From: Haladaptatus sp. ZSTT2
GTDB taxonomy: Archaea > Halobacteriota > Halobacteria > Halobacteriales > Halococcaceae
Direction: 5' to 3'
Assembly (NCBI RefSeq): GCF_037081775.1
Contig: NZ_JBAMHQ010000001.1
Span: 1,922,001-1,986,000 of the forward strand
DNA length: 64,000 nucleotides
A program made the translations under genes and the position numbers. The notes under the pieces are model-generated. The model did not search any database. It was not told where the DNA came from and saw nothing but the letters and a program-made list of their open reading frames with translations. Below are positions 8,752 through 17,096 of the stretch, piece after piece (the first letter of the stretch is position 1; each line of letters starts with the position of its first letter).

Positions 8752-9420
8752 TTAGCGGAACGTAACGCCGAGGTCGTGCATCCCGTCGTTGTTCATGGCG
8801 ACGTTGATGAGCAACGGCGTGATGGCTTCGACTTCCGACGCGTTTGCGAGGCCGCCCGCATCGACCGGCCGGAGTCCCTCGATCCCGTCTGAGAGCATCC
8901 GAACCGTCTCTTTTGCGTCCGGGTCGTCACCCACGAGCAGCGTGTCGATATCCAATTCAGCATCCAGATTGGCGAGCCGTGCGGCGGGCAGGTTGTGGAA
9001 CGCGCCGACGACCGGCGTGCCCTCGGGGGCCGCACCGGCGGCCAACTGGGTCACGCTGCCAGCGCTCGGTGCGTTGTAGTGGAAGCCGTCGTCGTCGCGC
9101 TTCATCCCGACGGCGGGACTCACGAGGACGGTATTCTCGTCTAAGCCGTCTGCGACCGACTCGATGGTGTCGACGAGGTGGTACGCCGGAACCGCAAGCA
9201 CGACCACGTCGGCGCGGTCTGCGGCCATCTGGTTGGTGAAGCCGGTGACCTTCACGTCGCGGCCGCGGCTGTCGAGTTCGGTCATGTACTCTTCTGCCTT
9301 CCCACGGGCGCGTTCGGGGTCGCGCGACCCGATGACGACCTCGTGGTTCGTGTCGTACGCCCAGCGCAGGGCGAGCCCTTCACCGATATCGCCGGTTCCA
9401 CCAAGGAGTGCAATTCGCAT
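8752..9420 (-). CDS. npdG: F420-dependent NADP reductase
   Basis: Transfers hydride between reduced F420 and NADP+, linking F420 chemistry to NADPH. The 222-residue protein has an N-terminal Rossmann motif LLGGTGDIGEGLALRWA, GSRDPERA after the second strand (NADP phosphate binding), the segment VVLAVPAYH and the C-terminal MNNDGMHDLGVTF. Length and motifs agree with the family. It is the last gene of a minus-strand run (UPF0146, HAD hydrolase, small membrane protein, then this gene). With cofE at the window start it shows working F420 metabolism. Confidence 0.88.
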   Translation of the reverse strand: MRIALLGGTGDIGEGLALRWAYDTNHEVVIGSRDPERARGKAEEYMTELDSRGRDVKVTGFTNQMAADRADVVVLAVPAYHLVDTIESVADGLDENTVLVSPAVGMKRDDDGFHYNAPSAGSVTQLAAGAAPEGTPVVGAFHNLPAARLANLDAELDIDTLLVGDDPDAKETVRMLSDGIEGLRPVDAGGLANASEVEAITPLLINVAMNNDGMHDLGVTFR

Positions 9421-9471
9421 AGCTGACCCTCGGGTGTTGGGCGATTAAACGTTTGGAGAGCGGAGGGTGTT

Positions 9472-9669
9472 TCAGGAAAACTGCGCGCGAACCGTTGCAA
9501 AGCCGTCGCGGTAGACGAGCCAGTAGGCCGCAACAAGTGGGAGACCAAACGCGAACGGGAGATACGGGAGTTGCGTGAGCGGGTCCGGCGGGAGGAGGAG
9601 TGCCATTGGCCCAATCGTGAAAAACGAGAGAACCCACGTCGTGAGAAAAAATTTGATGAAGCGATTCAC
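9472..9669 (-). CDS. Small two-helix membrane protein, unknown
   Basis: A 65-residue protein with two hydrophobic segments (FIKFFLTTWVLSFFTIGPMA and LPFAFGLPLVAAYWLVY) around a proline-rich loop, ending RDGFATVRAQFS. I choose the GTG at 9669 because residues upstream of it look non-coding and would run into the HAD gene. It lies between the HAD hydrolase (25-base gap) and the F420 reductase (51-base gap) on the same strand, so co-transcription is likely. I do not recognise the family and give no function. Confidence 0.6.
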   Translation of the reverse strand: MNRFIKFFLTTWVLSFFTIGPMALLLPPDPLTQLPYLPFAFGLPLVAAYWLVYRDGFATVRAQFS

Positions 9670-9694
9670 ATCCGCACTTCGTGTTACTAACCCA

Positions 9695-10561
9695 TCAATT
9701 TTTGCGGAGTAGGTTCGGTAGCTCGTTGACCGATTCGAGCACGGCGCTTGCGCCCACGTCAGCGAATTTCTTGCGGCCTGCGTCGCCGGTAAGCCCGCCC
9801 GTAAGGACGCCAATCCCGTAGTAGACGCGCGCGCCGTCGCCGCGGTCTGCATTCAGGGCGGTCTTCACGTCGTCTAAGGTGTCGCCGACGAATGCGACGT
9901 GGGCCGCCCGGGTTCGGTCGGCCAGTCGGATGAGCGCGCGTGGGTTAGGCTTGCCTGCTTCCCAGTCGTCCATCGTCCAGCGCAGGTCGTCGGGGATGTC
10001 GAGGCCGACGCGCTCTAAGGCGATTTTCGCCTCGCCTTCGGGACGACCGGTGAGCACGGCCACGTCGAAGCGCTCGGTCAGGGCTTCGATGGTTTCGGGT
10101 TCGAGAAGCACCGGTTCGTCGTTGATGAACCCGCGCGTCTCCATCGTCGGCTCTTGACCTTCGAGTTCTCGATAGCGGTCGCTTCCGAGATAGAGCTGTT
10201 GGAACACGTCGCGCAGACGCTCTGGCTCCCACTCGTCGAAGACGGCGTCGGGTTCGTCGAGGATGACTCGCACGGCGTGTTTTGCCGCGCCGAGACCCCC
10301 ACCTTCGCGGGCGATTGCGTCGGTGTATTCTTCGAGCGTCAAATCGAGGCCTTCGTGGCGGGCGAGGATGTAGAGTGCCGCCGCGTAGGTGAGTTGCCAG
10401 TCGTTGTTGAACCCGCCTGCGTCCTTGAACAGTTGAATGCCTGCCTTCTCGATAGTGTCGCCGTACACCGTCTCGATGCTCTCTACGATGGCCCGTCGGT
10501 AGGAGTCGGCCACGTCAACGAGCACGCCGTCGATGTCGAGGACGACCGTGTCTACGCGCAT
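9695..10561 (-). CDS. HAD-type hydrolase, TIGR01548-like
   Basis: A 288-residue haloacid dehalogenase superfamily phosphatase. Motif I is DIDGVLVDV (residues 8-16), motif II is LTGRPEGE, and the motif III/IV region is [11 protein letters not shown] followed by [10 protein letters not shown], so all catalytic positions are present. It resembles the archaeal TIGR01548 group of unknown substrate. The ATG at 10561 ([11 protein letters not shown]) is chosen; three extra upstream codons are unlikely. It follows UPF0146 with an 18-base gap, an association I recall from other haloarchaea. Confidence 0.85.
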   Translation of the reverse strand: MRVDTVVLDIDGVLVDVADSYRRAIVESIETVYGDTIEKAGIQLFKDAGGFNNDWQLTYAAALYILARHEGLDLTLEEYTDAIAREGGGLGAAKHAVRVILDEPDAVFDEWEPERLRDVFQQLYLGSDRYRELEGQEPTMETRGFINDEPVLLEPETIEALTERFDVAVLTGRPEGEAKIALERVGLDIPDDLRWTMDDWEAGKPNPRALIRLADRTRAAHVAFVGDTLDDVKTALNADRGDGARVYYGIGVLTGGLTGDAGRKKFADVGASAVLESVNELPNLLRKN

Positions 10562-10579
10562 ATCACACACTTTGCCCGG

Positions 10580-10987
10580 TCAGTCATAACGGGTTCGTCC
10601 GCGTTCGAGCGCACGAAAAAGGGTGTCCCCAGGAAGCATTTCAGGTTTCGCAGGGATGACTGCGGGGTCGGTGCCGAGGGTCGTGAAATAAAAGTCAGCG
10701 CCGACGCGCTTTGCGACCTCCGCGACCGCTCCTTGGAGGTCGGGTGGGCAGTTGAGCGCGTAGATGCACTCTGCGGTATCGTACACGCCGAGGCCGGGGT
10801 TGGTAATGTCATCTCGTACGAACGTCACGCCGTCCGGCACTGGCACGTCGTCGATATCTACCGCCGTCACATCCTTGCCGGAGGCGACGAGGCCCGCCGC
10901 AACGTCGGTGCGGCGGCCGATTCCCACCTCGACCAACCGGTCGTAGCGGGATAATCGGGAGACGAGTGCCTCGGTCGAGTTGTCCAC
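10580..10987 (-). CDS. UPF0146 family protein
   Basis: A 135-residue protein resembling a short Rossmann-type methyltransferase core: LVEVGIGRRTDVAAGL at the usual S-adenosylmethionine-binding loop, VTAVDIDDV after the second strand and VYDTAECIYALNCPPDLQ. It belongs to UPF0146, whose role is unknown; binding of a nucleotide-type cofactor is inferred from the fold only. The GTG at 10987 (VDNSTEALVSR) is the best start; longer versions would overlap the archaemetzincin gene, which is divergent. It heads the run of genes ending with the F420 reductase. Confidence 0.75.
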   Translation of the reverse strand: MDNSTEALVSRLSRYDRLVEVGIGRRTDVAAGLVASGKDVTAVDIDDVPVPDGVTFVRDDITNPGLGVYDTAECIYALNCPPDLQGAVAEVAKRVGADFYFTTLGTDPAVIPAKPEMLPGDTLFRALERGRTRYD

Positions 10988-10995
10988 GTCGGTGT

Positions 10996-11004
10996 GTTTA
11001 TCAT
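10996..11004 (+). promoter_or_regulatory. TATA box for archaemetzincin gene
   Basis: gtttatcat lies 23-31 bases before the ATG at 11027, fitting a leaderless transcript. It overlaps the start region of the divergent UPF0146 gene. Confidence 0.5.
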
Positions 11005-11026
11005 TGACGCAGACAAATGTGTTGCC

Positions 11027-11548
11027 ATGCACGTCGACATCGTGCCGGTCGGCGAGGTGCCGGCGCTGGTCAAGCGTGAAGCCTCAGCCGGGCTCCGGTC
11101 TGTCTATGGCTGTGACGTCACGCTCCACGACGCTCTCGACATCCCCGAGAGCGCCTTCGACTCGAGCCGAAACCAGTACCGGGCCGAGGACTTTATCGAA
11201 CTCGCCAGCCGCGTGGGGTCGGGGAACAAGAACATCGCCATCACCGCCCAAGACCTCTACTATCGTCGGCGTAACTACGTCTTTGGCCTCGCCTATCTCT
11301 CTGGCAACGGCAGCGTCATCTCGACGTACCGCCTCCAAACCTCCTCCGACGGCGGCTTTTCGAATCGCTCCTCAGAAGACGTGTTCGCAGACCGCGTCCG
11401 CAAGGAGGTCGTCCACGAAATCGGCCACACCCTCGGCCTCGAACACTGTGACAACAGCCGATGCGTCATGAACTTCTCTCCCACGGTGCGCGAAGTCGAC
11501 GTGAAAGAACAGAACCTCTGTGGCACGTGCCAGCGGCAAGTGCTGTAA
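11027..11548 (+). CDS. amzA: Archaemetzincin, zinc metalloprotease
   Basis: A 173-residue cytoplasmic metzincin-like protease. The full archaemetzincin signature is present: zinc ligands H130, H134 and H140 and catalytic E131 in HEIGHTLGLEH. Next come the structural cysteines C141 and C146 and the Met-turn M148, then a CxxC pair at 165-168 that binds the second structural zinc. An intact site predicts activity; physiological substrates of the family are unknown. The ATG at 11027 (MHVDIVPVGEVP) matches the family start and has a TATA box at leaderless spacing. Divergent from UPF0146. Confidence 0.93.
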   Translation: MHVDIVPVGEVPALVKREASAGLRSVYGCDVTLHDALDIPESAFDSSRNQYRAEDFIELASRVGSGNKNIAITAQDLYYRRRNYVFGLAYLSGNGSVISTYRLQTSSDGGFSNRSSEDVFADRVRKEVVHEIGHTLGLEHCDNSRCVMNFSPTVREVDVKEQNLCGTCQRQVL

Positions 11549-11570
11549 CGTAGCATACACTTCCGAGAAG

Positions 11571-11577
11571 GTTATCT
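11571..11577 (+). promoter_or_regulatory. TATA-like element before small membrane gene
   Basis: gttatct is 28-34 bases upstream of the ATG at 11605. Confidence 0.4.
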
Positions 11578-11604
11578 TCTATCGGGAACTTTTGACTATC
11601 TGCA

Positions 11605-11913
11605 ATGTCTGAACAATCTGCCCGGTCACGCGCACGCTGGGCCATCCGCGAGGGAGCCATCATCGGAGGTATCCTCGGCTTCTGGCTGGTCGCCTTGCTC
11701 GCGTTGACCCTCCTGTTGAGCGTCGTCGCCAACGTCGCGCTGATGCTCAACCTCGAACCGTTCTATTTCTTCCACAGCCAGTCAATGCAGTTCGTGCTCC
11801 CGCTCGTCCTCCAAGCCGCAACCGCCAACGTGGCGCTCTACACGCTCGTCAGGGTGGGCATGCTGATTATCGACCACTGGCGAAAAACGAGTCCGGCAGT
11901 TCAGGGCGCGTAG
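11605..11913 (+). CDS. Small membrane protein, unknown
   Basis: A 102-residue protein with a basic N terminus (MSEQSARSRARWAIREG) and two long hydrophobic stretches: one from about residue 18 to 48 (ending NVALMLNL), and a second around FVLPLVLQAATANVALYTLV. The basic RW...R N terminus suggests a cytoplasmic start. It has its own promoter-like element. Its last 13 bases overlap the 3' end of the convergent ABCE1 gene. I do not recognise the family. Confidence 0.65.
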   Translation: MSEQSARSRARWAIREGAIIGGILGFWLVALLALTLLLSVVANVALMLNLEPFYFFHSQSMQFVLPLVLQAATANVALYTLVRVGMLIIDHWRKTSPAVQGA

Positions 11914-13715
11914 TAGTACTCGCCCGCTTTCTTCTGTTCGCGGTCGAGTTGGCTGTCGAGTTTGTTGATGCGCGGACGGCCCATGCGCTCGTCGCGCCGG
12001 AACGTGATATTGAGATTCGAGAGGAACTCGTTCATCCCCTCGCGCATTTCGAGTGGCGGCGCGGCGTGGCCGTGCATCGCCGGTTCGCCGTCGAACACCA
12101 TGAGGCGGTCTGCGAGCAGGTCGATCATGTAGATGTCGTGGTCGATGACCATGACCGTCGCGTCGTGATTTTCTGCATACCGGCGAATCGCCGTCGTCGC
12201 GCGAACTCGCTGTTCGACGTCGAGGTGGGCAGACGGTTCGTCGAGCAGGTAGAGGTCTGCGTCCTCAGAGAGGCACGCGGCGATGGCGACGCGCTGGCGT
12301 TCCCCGCCCGAGAGGTCCGTAAGGTTCTGCTCCATGATGCGGTCGAGTTGGAGCGGTCCCGCAATCTCCGTCTGCCAGTACGACGAGCCGAAGTCGTCGG
12401 TGATAGAGGAGAGGAACACGTCGACGCGCATCGGCTGGTCGATTTCGATGTACTGCGGTTTGTACGAGATGTCCATCCGCCAGTCGAGTTCGCCCTCGTC
12501 TGGCTGGAGGTCGCCGGTGAGCAGCTGTGCGAGCGTGGATTTCCCAATCCCGTTTGGCCCGACGATGCCGAGCACTTCGCTCTTGTAGATGTTCCCGCCT
12601 TCGACTTCTAAGCTGAACTCGCCGTCGCCGTAGGATTTCTTCAGGTCGGGGTACGAGACGAGCAGGTCGCCTTTCGCCGTTTCCCGTGGCGCGTGTTCTT
12701 CGAACTTGATGGCGTTCGGGCGAATCCGCATGTTCTCGTTGTTGAGATACCCCTGCAGGTACTCGTTGATGCCGTTTCGCACGGATTTGTTGCTCGTGAT
12801 GACACCGAACGCCCCGGGTTCACCGTAGGCGATGTGGAGGGTGTCTGCGAGCATGTCGAGAATTGCAAGGTCGTGTTCGACCACGAGCATCGAGCGGTTC
12901 TCTTCCTCGGCGAGTTCGCGGATGAGGCGCGCGGCGGTCATGCGCTGGCCGATGTCCAGATACGGCGTAATCTCGTCTAAGAAGTAGAAGTCGGCGTCGC
13001 GGGCGAGCGTCGCCGCAAGCGCGACGCGCTGGAGTTCGCCGCCGGAGATGGAGTCGATGTCCTGATCCATCACCGGGCGAATCGACAGGCGGTCTACGAG
13101 TTCATCGAGAACGCCTCGTTCGTCGGTACGTTCGAGCAGTTCGCGCGTGTTCCCGTCGAACGTCTTTGGAATCTGGTCTACGTACTGCGGTTTGCGGGCA
13201 ACCGTGAGGTCGCCTTCGCGCAGGTCTTCTAAGAAATCCTGTAGTTCGGTGCCGCGATACTCGTCGATGACGGCGTCCCAGCCGGGCGCATTGCCGAACT
13301 GGCCGAGGTTCGGTTCGAGTTCGCCGGAGAGAATCTTGACGGCGGTCGATTTACCAATCCCGTTCGGTCCGAGAATCCCGGTGACGCGGCCCTCTTCTGG
13401 AACCGGCAGGCCGTAGAGCGAGAAGGCGTTCTCGCCGTAGCGGTGGGTCGGTTCCTGGTTGAGCTCTTGGGGGAGGTTGATAATCTCGATTGCGTCAAAC
13501 GGACACTTCGAGACGCAGATACCGCAGGTCTCACCGAGACAGATCTCCTCTGAGATACGAATCTGGTCCGGTTTGCCCTGCAGCGTGTCCTCGCCGCGTT
13601 GGGTGATGCATTCTTTGCCCGTTCGATTTGGCGGGCAGTAGTTTGCACACTCGTAGTTACAGCGGTCGGGTGAACACCGGTCTAAGTCCACGACCGCGAT
13701 GCTGTCATCCGCCAT
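11901..13715 (-). CDS. ABCE1/RLI, ribosome-recycling ATPase
   Basis: The 604-residue twin-ATPase that splits ribosomes after termination. The N terminus holds two 4Fe-4S clusters (RCSPDRCNYECANYCPP and CLGETCGICVSKCPFDAI). NBD1 has Walker A GPNGIGKST, signature SGGELQRVA and Walker B FLDEITPYLD. NBD2 has GPNGIGKST, SGGERQRVA and LLDEPSAHLD. Both sites look complete. The ATG at 13715 (MADDSIAVVDLD) is chosen over an upstream extension because it starts at the first cluster domain. It lies two bases downstream of the EMC6-like gene and was probably transcribed with it. Confidence 0.96.
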   Translation of the reverse strand: MADDSIAVVDLDRCSPDRCNYECANYCPPNRTGKECITQRGEDTLQGKPDQIRISEEICLGETCGICVSKCPFDAIEIINLPQELNQEPTHRYGENAFSLYGLPVPEEGRVTGILGPNGIGKSTAVKILSGELEPNLGQFGNAPGWDAVIDEYRGTELQDFLEDLREGDLTVARKPQYVDQIPKTFDGNTRELLERTDERGVLDELVDRLSIRPVMDQDIDSISGGELQRVALAATLARDADFYFLDEITPYLDIGQRMTAARLIRELAEEENRSMLVVEHDLAILDMLADTLHIAYGEPGAFGVITSNKSVRNGINEYLQGYLNNENMRIRPNAIKFEEHAPRETAKGDLLVSYPDLKKSYGDGEFSLEVEGGNIYKSEVLGIVGPNGIGKSTLAQLLTGDLQPDEGELDWRMDISYKPQYIEIDQPMRVDVFLSSITDDFGSSYWQTEIAGPLQLDRIMEQNLTDLSGGERQRVAIAACLSEDADLYLLDEPSAHLDVEQRVRATTAIRRYAENHDATVMVIDHDIYMIDLLADRLMVFDGEPAMHGHAAPPLEMREGMNEFLSNLNITFRRDERMGRPRINKLDSQLDREQKKAGEYYYAP

Positions 13716-13717
13716 GT

Positions 13718-14017
13718 TTAGAAGACGTGGCCTTGCAACAGGAGCGTCCAAGAAACGAACCACAGCGAGAAGGTCATGAAGCCCACGTACAGGTAGTCCT
13801 TCGTCGAGAAGTCCTGTACGTCGATGCCGAGCAGGCGCAACAGCGGCAGCTGCACCAAGATTGCACCAACGAGGGCGAACACTGCCGTCGTGTCCTGTGG
13901 TCCGGTCGCGACCATCGCGGAAATGATTGCACCGGCCACCCCCGCGAGTGCCGAGACCGACGTGACCGTAACCCCACGCATATGGGCTTTACGGCGGTCG
14001 AGCGTTTCGGTTGCCAT
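13718..14017 (-). CDS. EMC6-like membrane protein
   Basis: A 99-residue protein with three predicted helices: VSALAGVAGAIISAMVA, VFALVGAILVQLPLLRLLGI and VGFMTFSLWFVSWTLLL. The stretch FSTKDYLYVGFMTFSLWFVS resembles the archaeal homologues of EMC6, a core subunit of the eukaryotic ER membrane protein insertase. The assignment rests on recalled family likeness, not on a search. The gene ends two bases before ABCE1, so a membrane-insertion factor and a ribosome-recycling factor would be co-expressed. The start at 14017 (MATETLDRRKAH) is the only compact one. Confidence 0.65.
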   Translation of the reverse strand: MATETLDRRKAHMRGVTVTSVSALAGVAGAIISAMVATGPQDTTAVFALVGAILVQLPLLRLLGIDVQDFSTKDYLYVGFMTFSLWFVSWTLLLQGHVF

Positions 14018-14071
14018 ACAGCAGTGTTCGGCTATGGAGCGTAAAAAGGCGTTCGTTCGTGCGCCCTCAAT

Positions 14072-14079
14072 CTTTATGC
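14072..14079 (+). promoter_or_regulatory. TATA box for winged-helix gene
   Basis: ctttatgc is 27-34 bases before the ATG at 14106. Confidence 0.5.
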
Positions 14080-14105
14080 TTCCAGCGCCACAGTCATTTA
14101 TAGTA

Positions 14106-14384
14106 ATGGCTGAAACTACTGGGGAGGGGCTCTCTGACCTTCCACCGAGCGCGAAGCTGGTGTTTAAAGTGCTCGAATACAACGGGCCGCTGACGCAGAA
14201 AGGTATTGTCCAAGAGTCGATGCTCTCTGCGCGCACCGTCCGATACGCCCTCGAACGGCTCGAAGAAATCGGCGCAGTGAGCGAAGATGTGTATTTCGCA
14301 GACGCACGACAGAATCTCTACGAAATTCCGTCAGAACTTATCGCGGCAGATGGCGGTGCGGACCCGGCTGTCTGCGACGACTAA
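14106..14384 (+). CDS. Winged-helix DNA-binding protein, MarR/TrmB-like
   Basis: A 92-residue stand-alone winged helix-turn-helix protein. After SAKLVFKVLEYNGPLTQKGI comes the recognition region SARTVRYALERLEEIGAV and a wing EDVYFADARQNLYEI. There is no ligand or dimerisation domain beyond this, so it is probably a small dimeric regulator; its targets are unknown. The ATG at 14106 is chosen because a TATA element sits at leaderless distance. It is divergent from the EMC6-like/ABCE1 pair and might regulate it, but no operator is seen. Confidence 0.8.
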   Translation: MAETTGEGLSDLPPSAKLVFKVLEYNGPLTQKGIVQESMLSARTVRYALERLEEIGAVSEDVYFADARQNLYEIPSELIAADGGADPAVCDD

Positions 14385-14489
14385 CTCCATACTCACTTTC
14401 TTTGTGCTTCTGAACGCTGAGCCGCGGCTGTATCTTGTGTTAGGAAAAAGGAACACTGTAACGGTGGTGTTTGAGCGCTTACAATCCGG

Positions 14490-14924
14490 TCATTCGGTCG
14501 GAAGGTCGACCACACCGAGTTGCTGCATCATGCCGAGTGTATCCGGCTGCACCCACCGTTCTGCAATTTTCCCGTCTTTGATACGGGTAAACACCATGTT
14601 CTGAACCTCGAACCGCTTGCCCGTCGGCTCGAGCCCCATGAACGCCCCTTCGTGGGTTCCACGGAGCGTCACGCGCATCGCCACCATGTCTCCTTCGGCG
14701 ATGACTTCCTCAACCGTCGCCGAGAAATCAGCCCATGCAGTGCGCAATTCTTCGATTTGTTTCTTTACCGCGTCGCGCCCTTCTACGTCTCCGAATGGGC
14801 TGTGATCGATAATGTCGGCTGCACAGTACTCGTCGATTAGTGCTATGTTTCCTTCCGTGGCGATCTCTTCGGGGAAGCGCCGCGCAATCTGTTTGTTCTT
14901 CTCAAGTCCAGCTATTGTTGCCAT
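14490..14924 (-). CDS. SnoaL-like ester cyclase family protein
   Basis: A 144-residue NTF2-fold protein of the SnoaL-like group. Seen are IDEYCAADIIDHSPFGDVEG, with the His-Asp region of the active-site pocket, FSATVEEVIAEGDMVAMRVT, and FTRIKDGKIAERWVQPDTLG near the C terminus. Members range from polyketide cyclases to stress-related proteins without a known reaction, and the substrate here cannot be inferred. The ATG at 14924 (MATIAGLEKNKQ) is chosen over an upstream extension because the conserved helix begins there. No operon partner. Confidence 0.8.
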   Translation of the reverse strand: MATIAGLEKNKQIARRFPEEIATEGNIALIDEYCAADIIDHSPFGDVEGRDAVKKQIEELRTAWADFSATVEEVIAEGDMVAMRVTLRGTHEGAFMGLEPTGKRFEVQNMVFTRIKDGKIAERWVQPDTLGMMQQLGVVDLPTE

Positions 14925-15134
14925 GACCAACCTCTCTGTGAGCTCGATTCGGCCGATAATTGCAGCCAGTTGTCTCGCGCTCACGTAGTATCTTGGCCGC
15001 AAATCGTGTTAACTATTCGCTCGTTCGATCCGGTTCGCCAGCCGTTTTCAACCACCGAACCACCCGCTCTCGCGCGGCTCGAAACCACGCTTTCGAATTT
15101 AGCTCACCGCGAAAAAGGTTCTGCCGACAACAGG

Positions 15135-16991
15135 TTACGACGAGATGACCGAAATCTGTTGGCCGTGGTCGATGGCGCGCTCTAACTCTTCTGCGATTGC
15201 GCTGCCGCGCGACACCTGGATGTCGCCGCCTCGGGAGACGGTTGCAGTGAACAGGTACTCGCCGTCTGCCTGGACTTCGATGGTCTCTCCGGCCCGGTCC
15301 TTCCCGATGGGGATGACGACGTGGCGCGAGGAGATCTCAGGCGTGACAACGTCGCTGGTCTCTTTCGGGGTGCTTGCCTGGGCTCCCTGTCCAGACTCGT
15401 TGCGTTCTTCTGGGCGTTCGTCGAGCGTCCGCACGTCGATACTCATGCCGAGGCGGTCTTCGACGTCTTGGATGCGACCGCCGCCTTTGCCGATGACGTA
15501 GGAGATGTCGCGGTCTTCGACGTACACGACGGCACTCGATTGGCTCTTGATTTCCACGTCAACGTGGCCGCGGGCAATGGAGCGAATCTCACGTTCGATT
15601 TCCTTCTTTGCGAGTTTGTTCACGCCCTTGTCGCGGCTGCCACCCGCGCCGACGGGCACGGTGACGACCTGCCGGTTGAAGGTGTAGATTTCGTACTCGG
15701 GCTGGCCCGTCTCGTAGTCTCGAATCATGATGACGGGCCGGGCGAGGTCTTCTTCCATGAGGCCTTCCGGCACCTTGACTTCCGTCGTCACGTCGTACAC
15801 TTTCGCCACCTGTCCGGCCTCAATGTAGATGACCGTGTCTGCCACCTGCGGGATGAGGCCGAGTTCGACGCGGCCAATCAGGCGCTGGAGGGCGTCGATG
15901 GCGCGGGTCGCGTGGACCACACCAATCATCCCAACCCCGGCGAGACGCATGTCCGCGAACACCGAGAAGTCGCTCGTTTTGCGCACTTCGTCGTAGATGG
16001 TGTAGTCGGGGCGCACCATCAGCAAGGAGTCCGCGGTCTTCTCCATCGACCCGGCGAGTTCGGTGTACTGCGTGATTTCGGGGCCGACCTGCAGGTCGCG
16101 CGGTTTCTCCATCGTTTTGACGGCGAAGCCGGTGTCGTTTAAGAACTCGGCGACGGCTTGGCCGAAGGTGGACTTCCCCGCCCCGGGAGCCCCGGCGATG
16201 AGCACGCCGCGCTGGTGTTCGAGCAGGCGCTCTTTGATGGTGTCTGCGGCGTCGTAGTCGTCCATCGTCGTCTTGACGATTGGCCGGACCGCCGTAATTT
16301 CGAGTGCGTCGGAAAACGGCGGGGACGCAATCGCAATCCGATAGTCGCGGAATTGGACGATGGTCATGCCCGGCTCTGAGAGTTCAACGAAGCCTTCTTC
16401 GTCGTCCTCTGCGCCGTGTTCGATTTCCGCCGCCATGTCACGGAGTTCGCCTTGCGTGAGCACTTCGTCGCGGATTTTCTCGAAGGACATCTCGCCGACA
16501 GAGCCGCGTTTTGCCATCGGACGGACGCCCACCTTTAGGTGGACGGACATCGTTTGGTCGTCGAAGTACTCCTCGATTTCGAGGGTGCCGACCTGCCGGA
16601 TGGTCGGCTCTAAGTAGATGACTTCGAGGCCTTTCGCCTTCGCAACCTTGCTCTGGACGACGTCGCTCGTGACGAACGTGGCGTCGTACTCGGCCGCGAG
16701 GTCACGAATCAGCGCGTCGATTTCACCCTGTTTGGCACGGCTTCGCTCGCCGGTACTCGGTCGTCGTCCGACGTACTTCATGGTCACCTCACCGGCGTCG
16801 GCTAACTCTGCAAGTTTTTGGAGTTCGCTGAGGCCTGCCCAGCCACTCTCGTGGCCGTCGTTGGCCCGCGACTCAAGTTCTGCAACGACAGCTTCCGGGA
16901 CGTAGACGGTCGCGCCAGCGAACTCGCCGCTTTCGACTCGTTCGGACACGCGGTGGTCGATGACCACACTCGTATCCGGTACGACATTCAT
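15135..16991 (-). CDS. PIN domain-ATPase-KH domain protein (PINc/VapC family ATPase)
   Basis: A 618-residue three-part protein. Residues 1-135 are a PIN nuclease domain (MNVVPDTSVVIDHR; acidic positions D6, E38 and later FVTSDVVQSKVAK). The middle holds a secretion/pilus-type ATPase core with P-loop GAPGAGKST (267-275) and GVVHATRAIDALQRLIGR. The C terminus has a KH RNA-binding motif VIGKGGGRIQDVEDRLG. The family is widespread in archaea and is inferred to act on RNA; substrates are unknown. The ATG at 16991 is used because upstream codons in frame belong to the divergent M20 gene region. Confidence 0.9.
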   Translation of the reverse strand: MNVVPDTSVVIDHRVSERVESGEFAGATVYVPEAVVAELESRANDGHESGWAGLSELQKLAELADAGEVTMKYVGRRPSTGERSRAKQGEIDALIRDLAAEYDATFVTSDVVQSKVAKAKGLEVIYLEPTIRQVGTLEIEEYFDDQTMSVHLKVGVRPMAKRGSVGEMSFEKIRDEVLTQGELRDMAAEIEHGAEDDEEGFVELSEPGMTIVQFRDYRIAIASPPFSDALEITAVRPIVKTTMDDYDAADTIKERLLEHQRGVLIAGAPGAGKSTFGQAVAEFLNDTGFAVKTMEKPRDLQVGPEITQYTELAGSMEKTADSLLMVRPDYTIYDEVRKTSDFSVFADMRLAGVGMIGVVHATRAIDALQRLIGRVELGLIPQVADTVIYIEAGQVAKVYDVTTEVKVPEGLMEEDLARPVIMIRDYETGQPEYEIYTFNRQVVTVPVGAGGSRDKGVNKLAKKEIEREIRSIARGHVDVEIKSQSSAVVYVEDRDISYVIGKGGGRIQDVEDRLGMSIDVRTLDERPEERNESGQGAQASTPKETSDVVTPEISSRHVVIPIGKDRAGETIEVQADGEYLFTATVSRGGDIQVSRGSAIAEELERAIDHGQQISVISS

Positions 16992-17096
16992 ACCAGAGGT
17001 ACGCCCGCGAACCCTGATAAGACTGTTCAACAGGCGGTCGCGCGTGGACGCACACGACCCCTGAGAGGTAAGGCCCTCGCCCGCAACTCTTTGCTC

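Noticed and set aside
9282-9614. 110-codon minus-strand frame across the start of the F420 reductase
   Set aside because: It overlaps both the reductase and the small membrane protein in another frame and reads as low-complexity Arg/Ser/Thr sequence.
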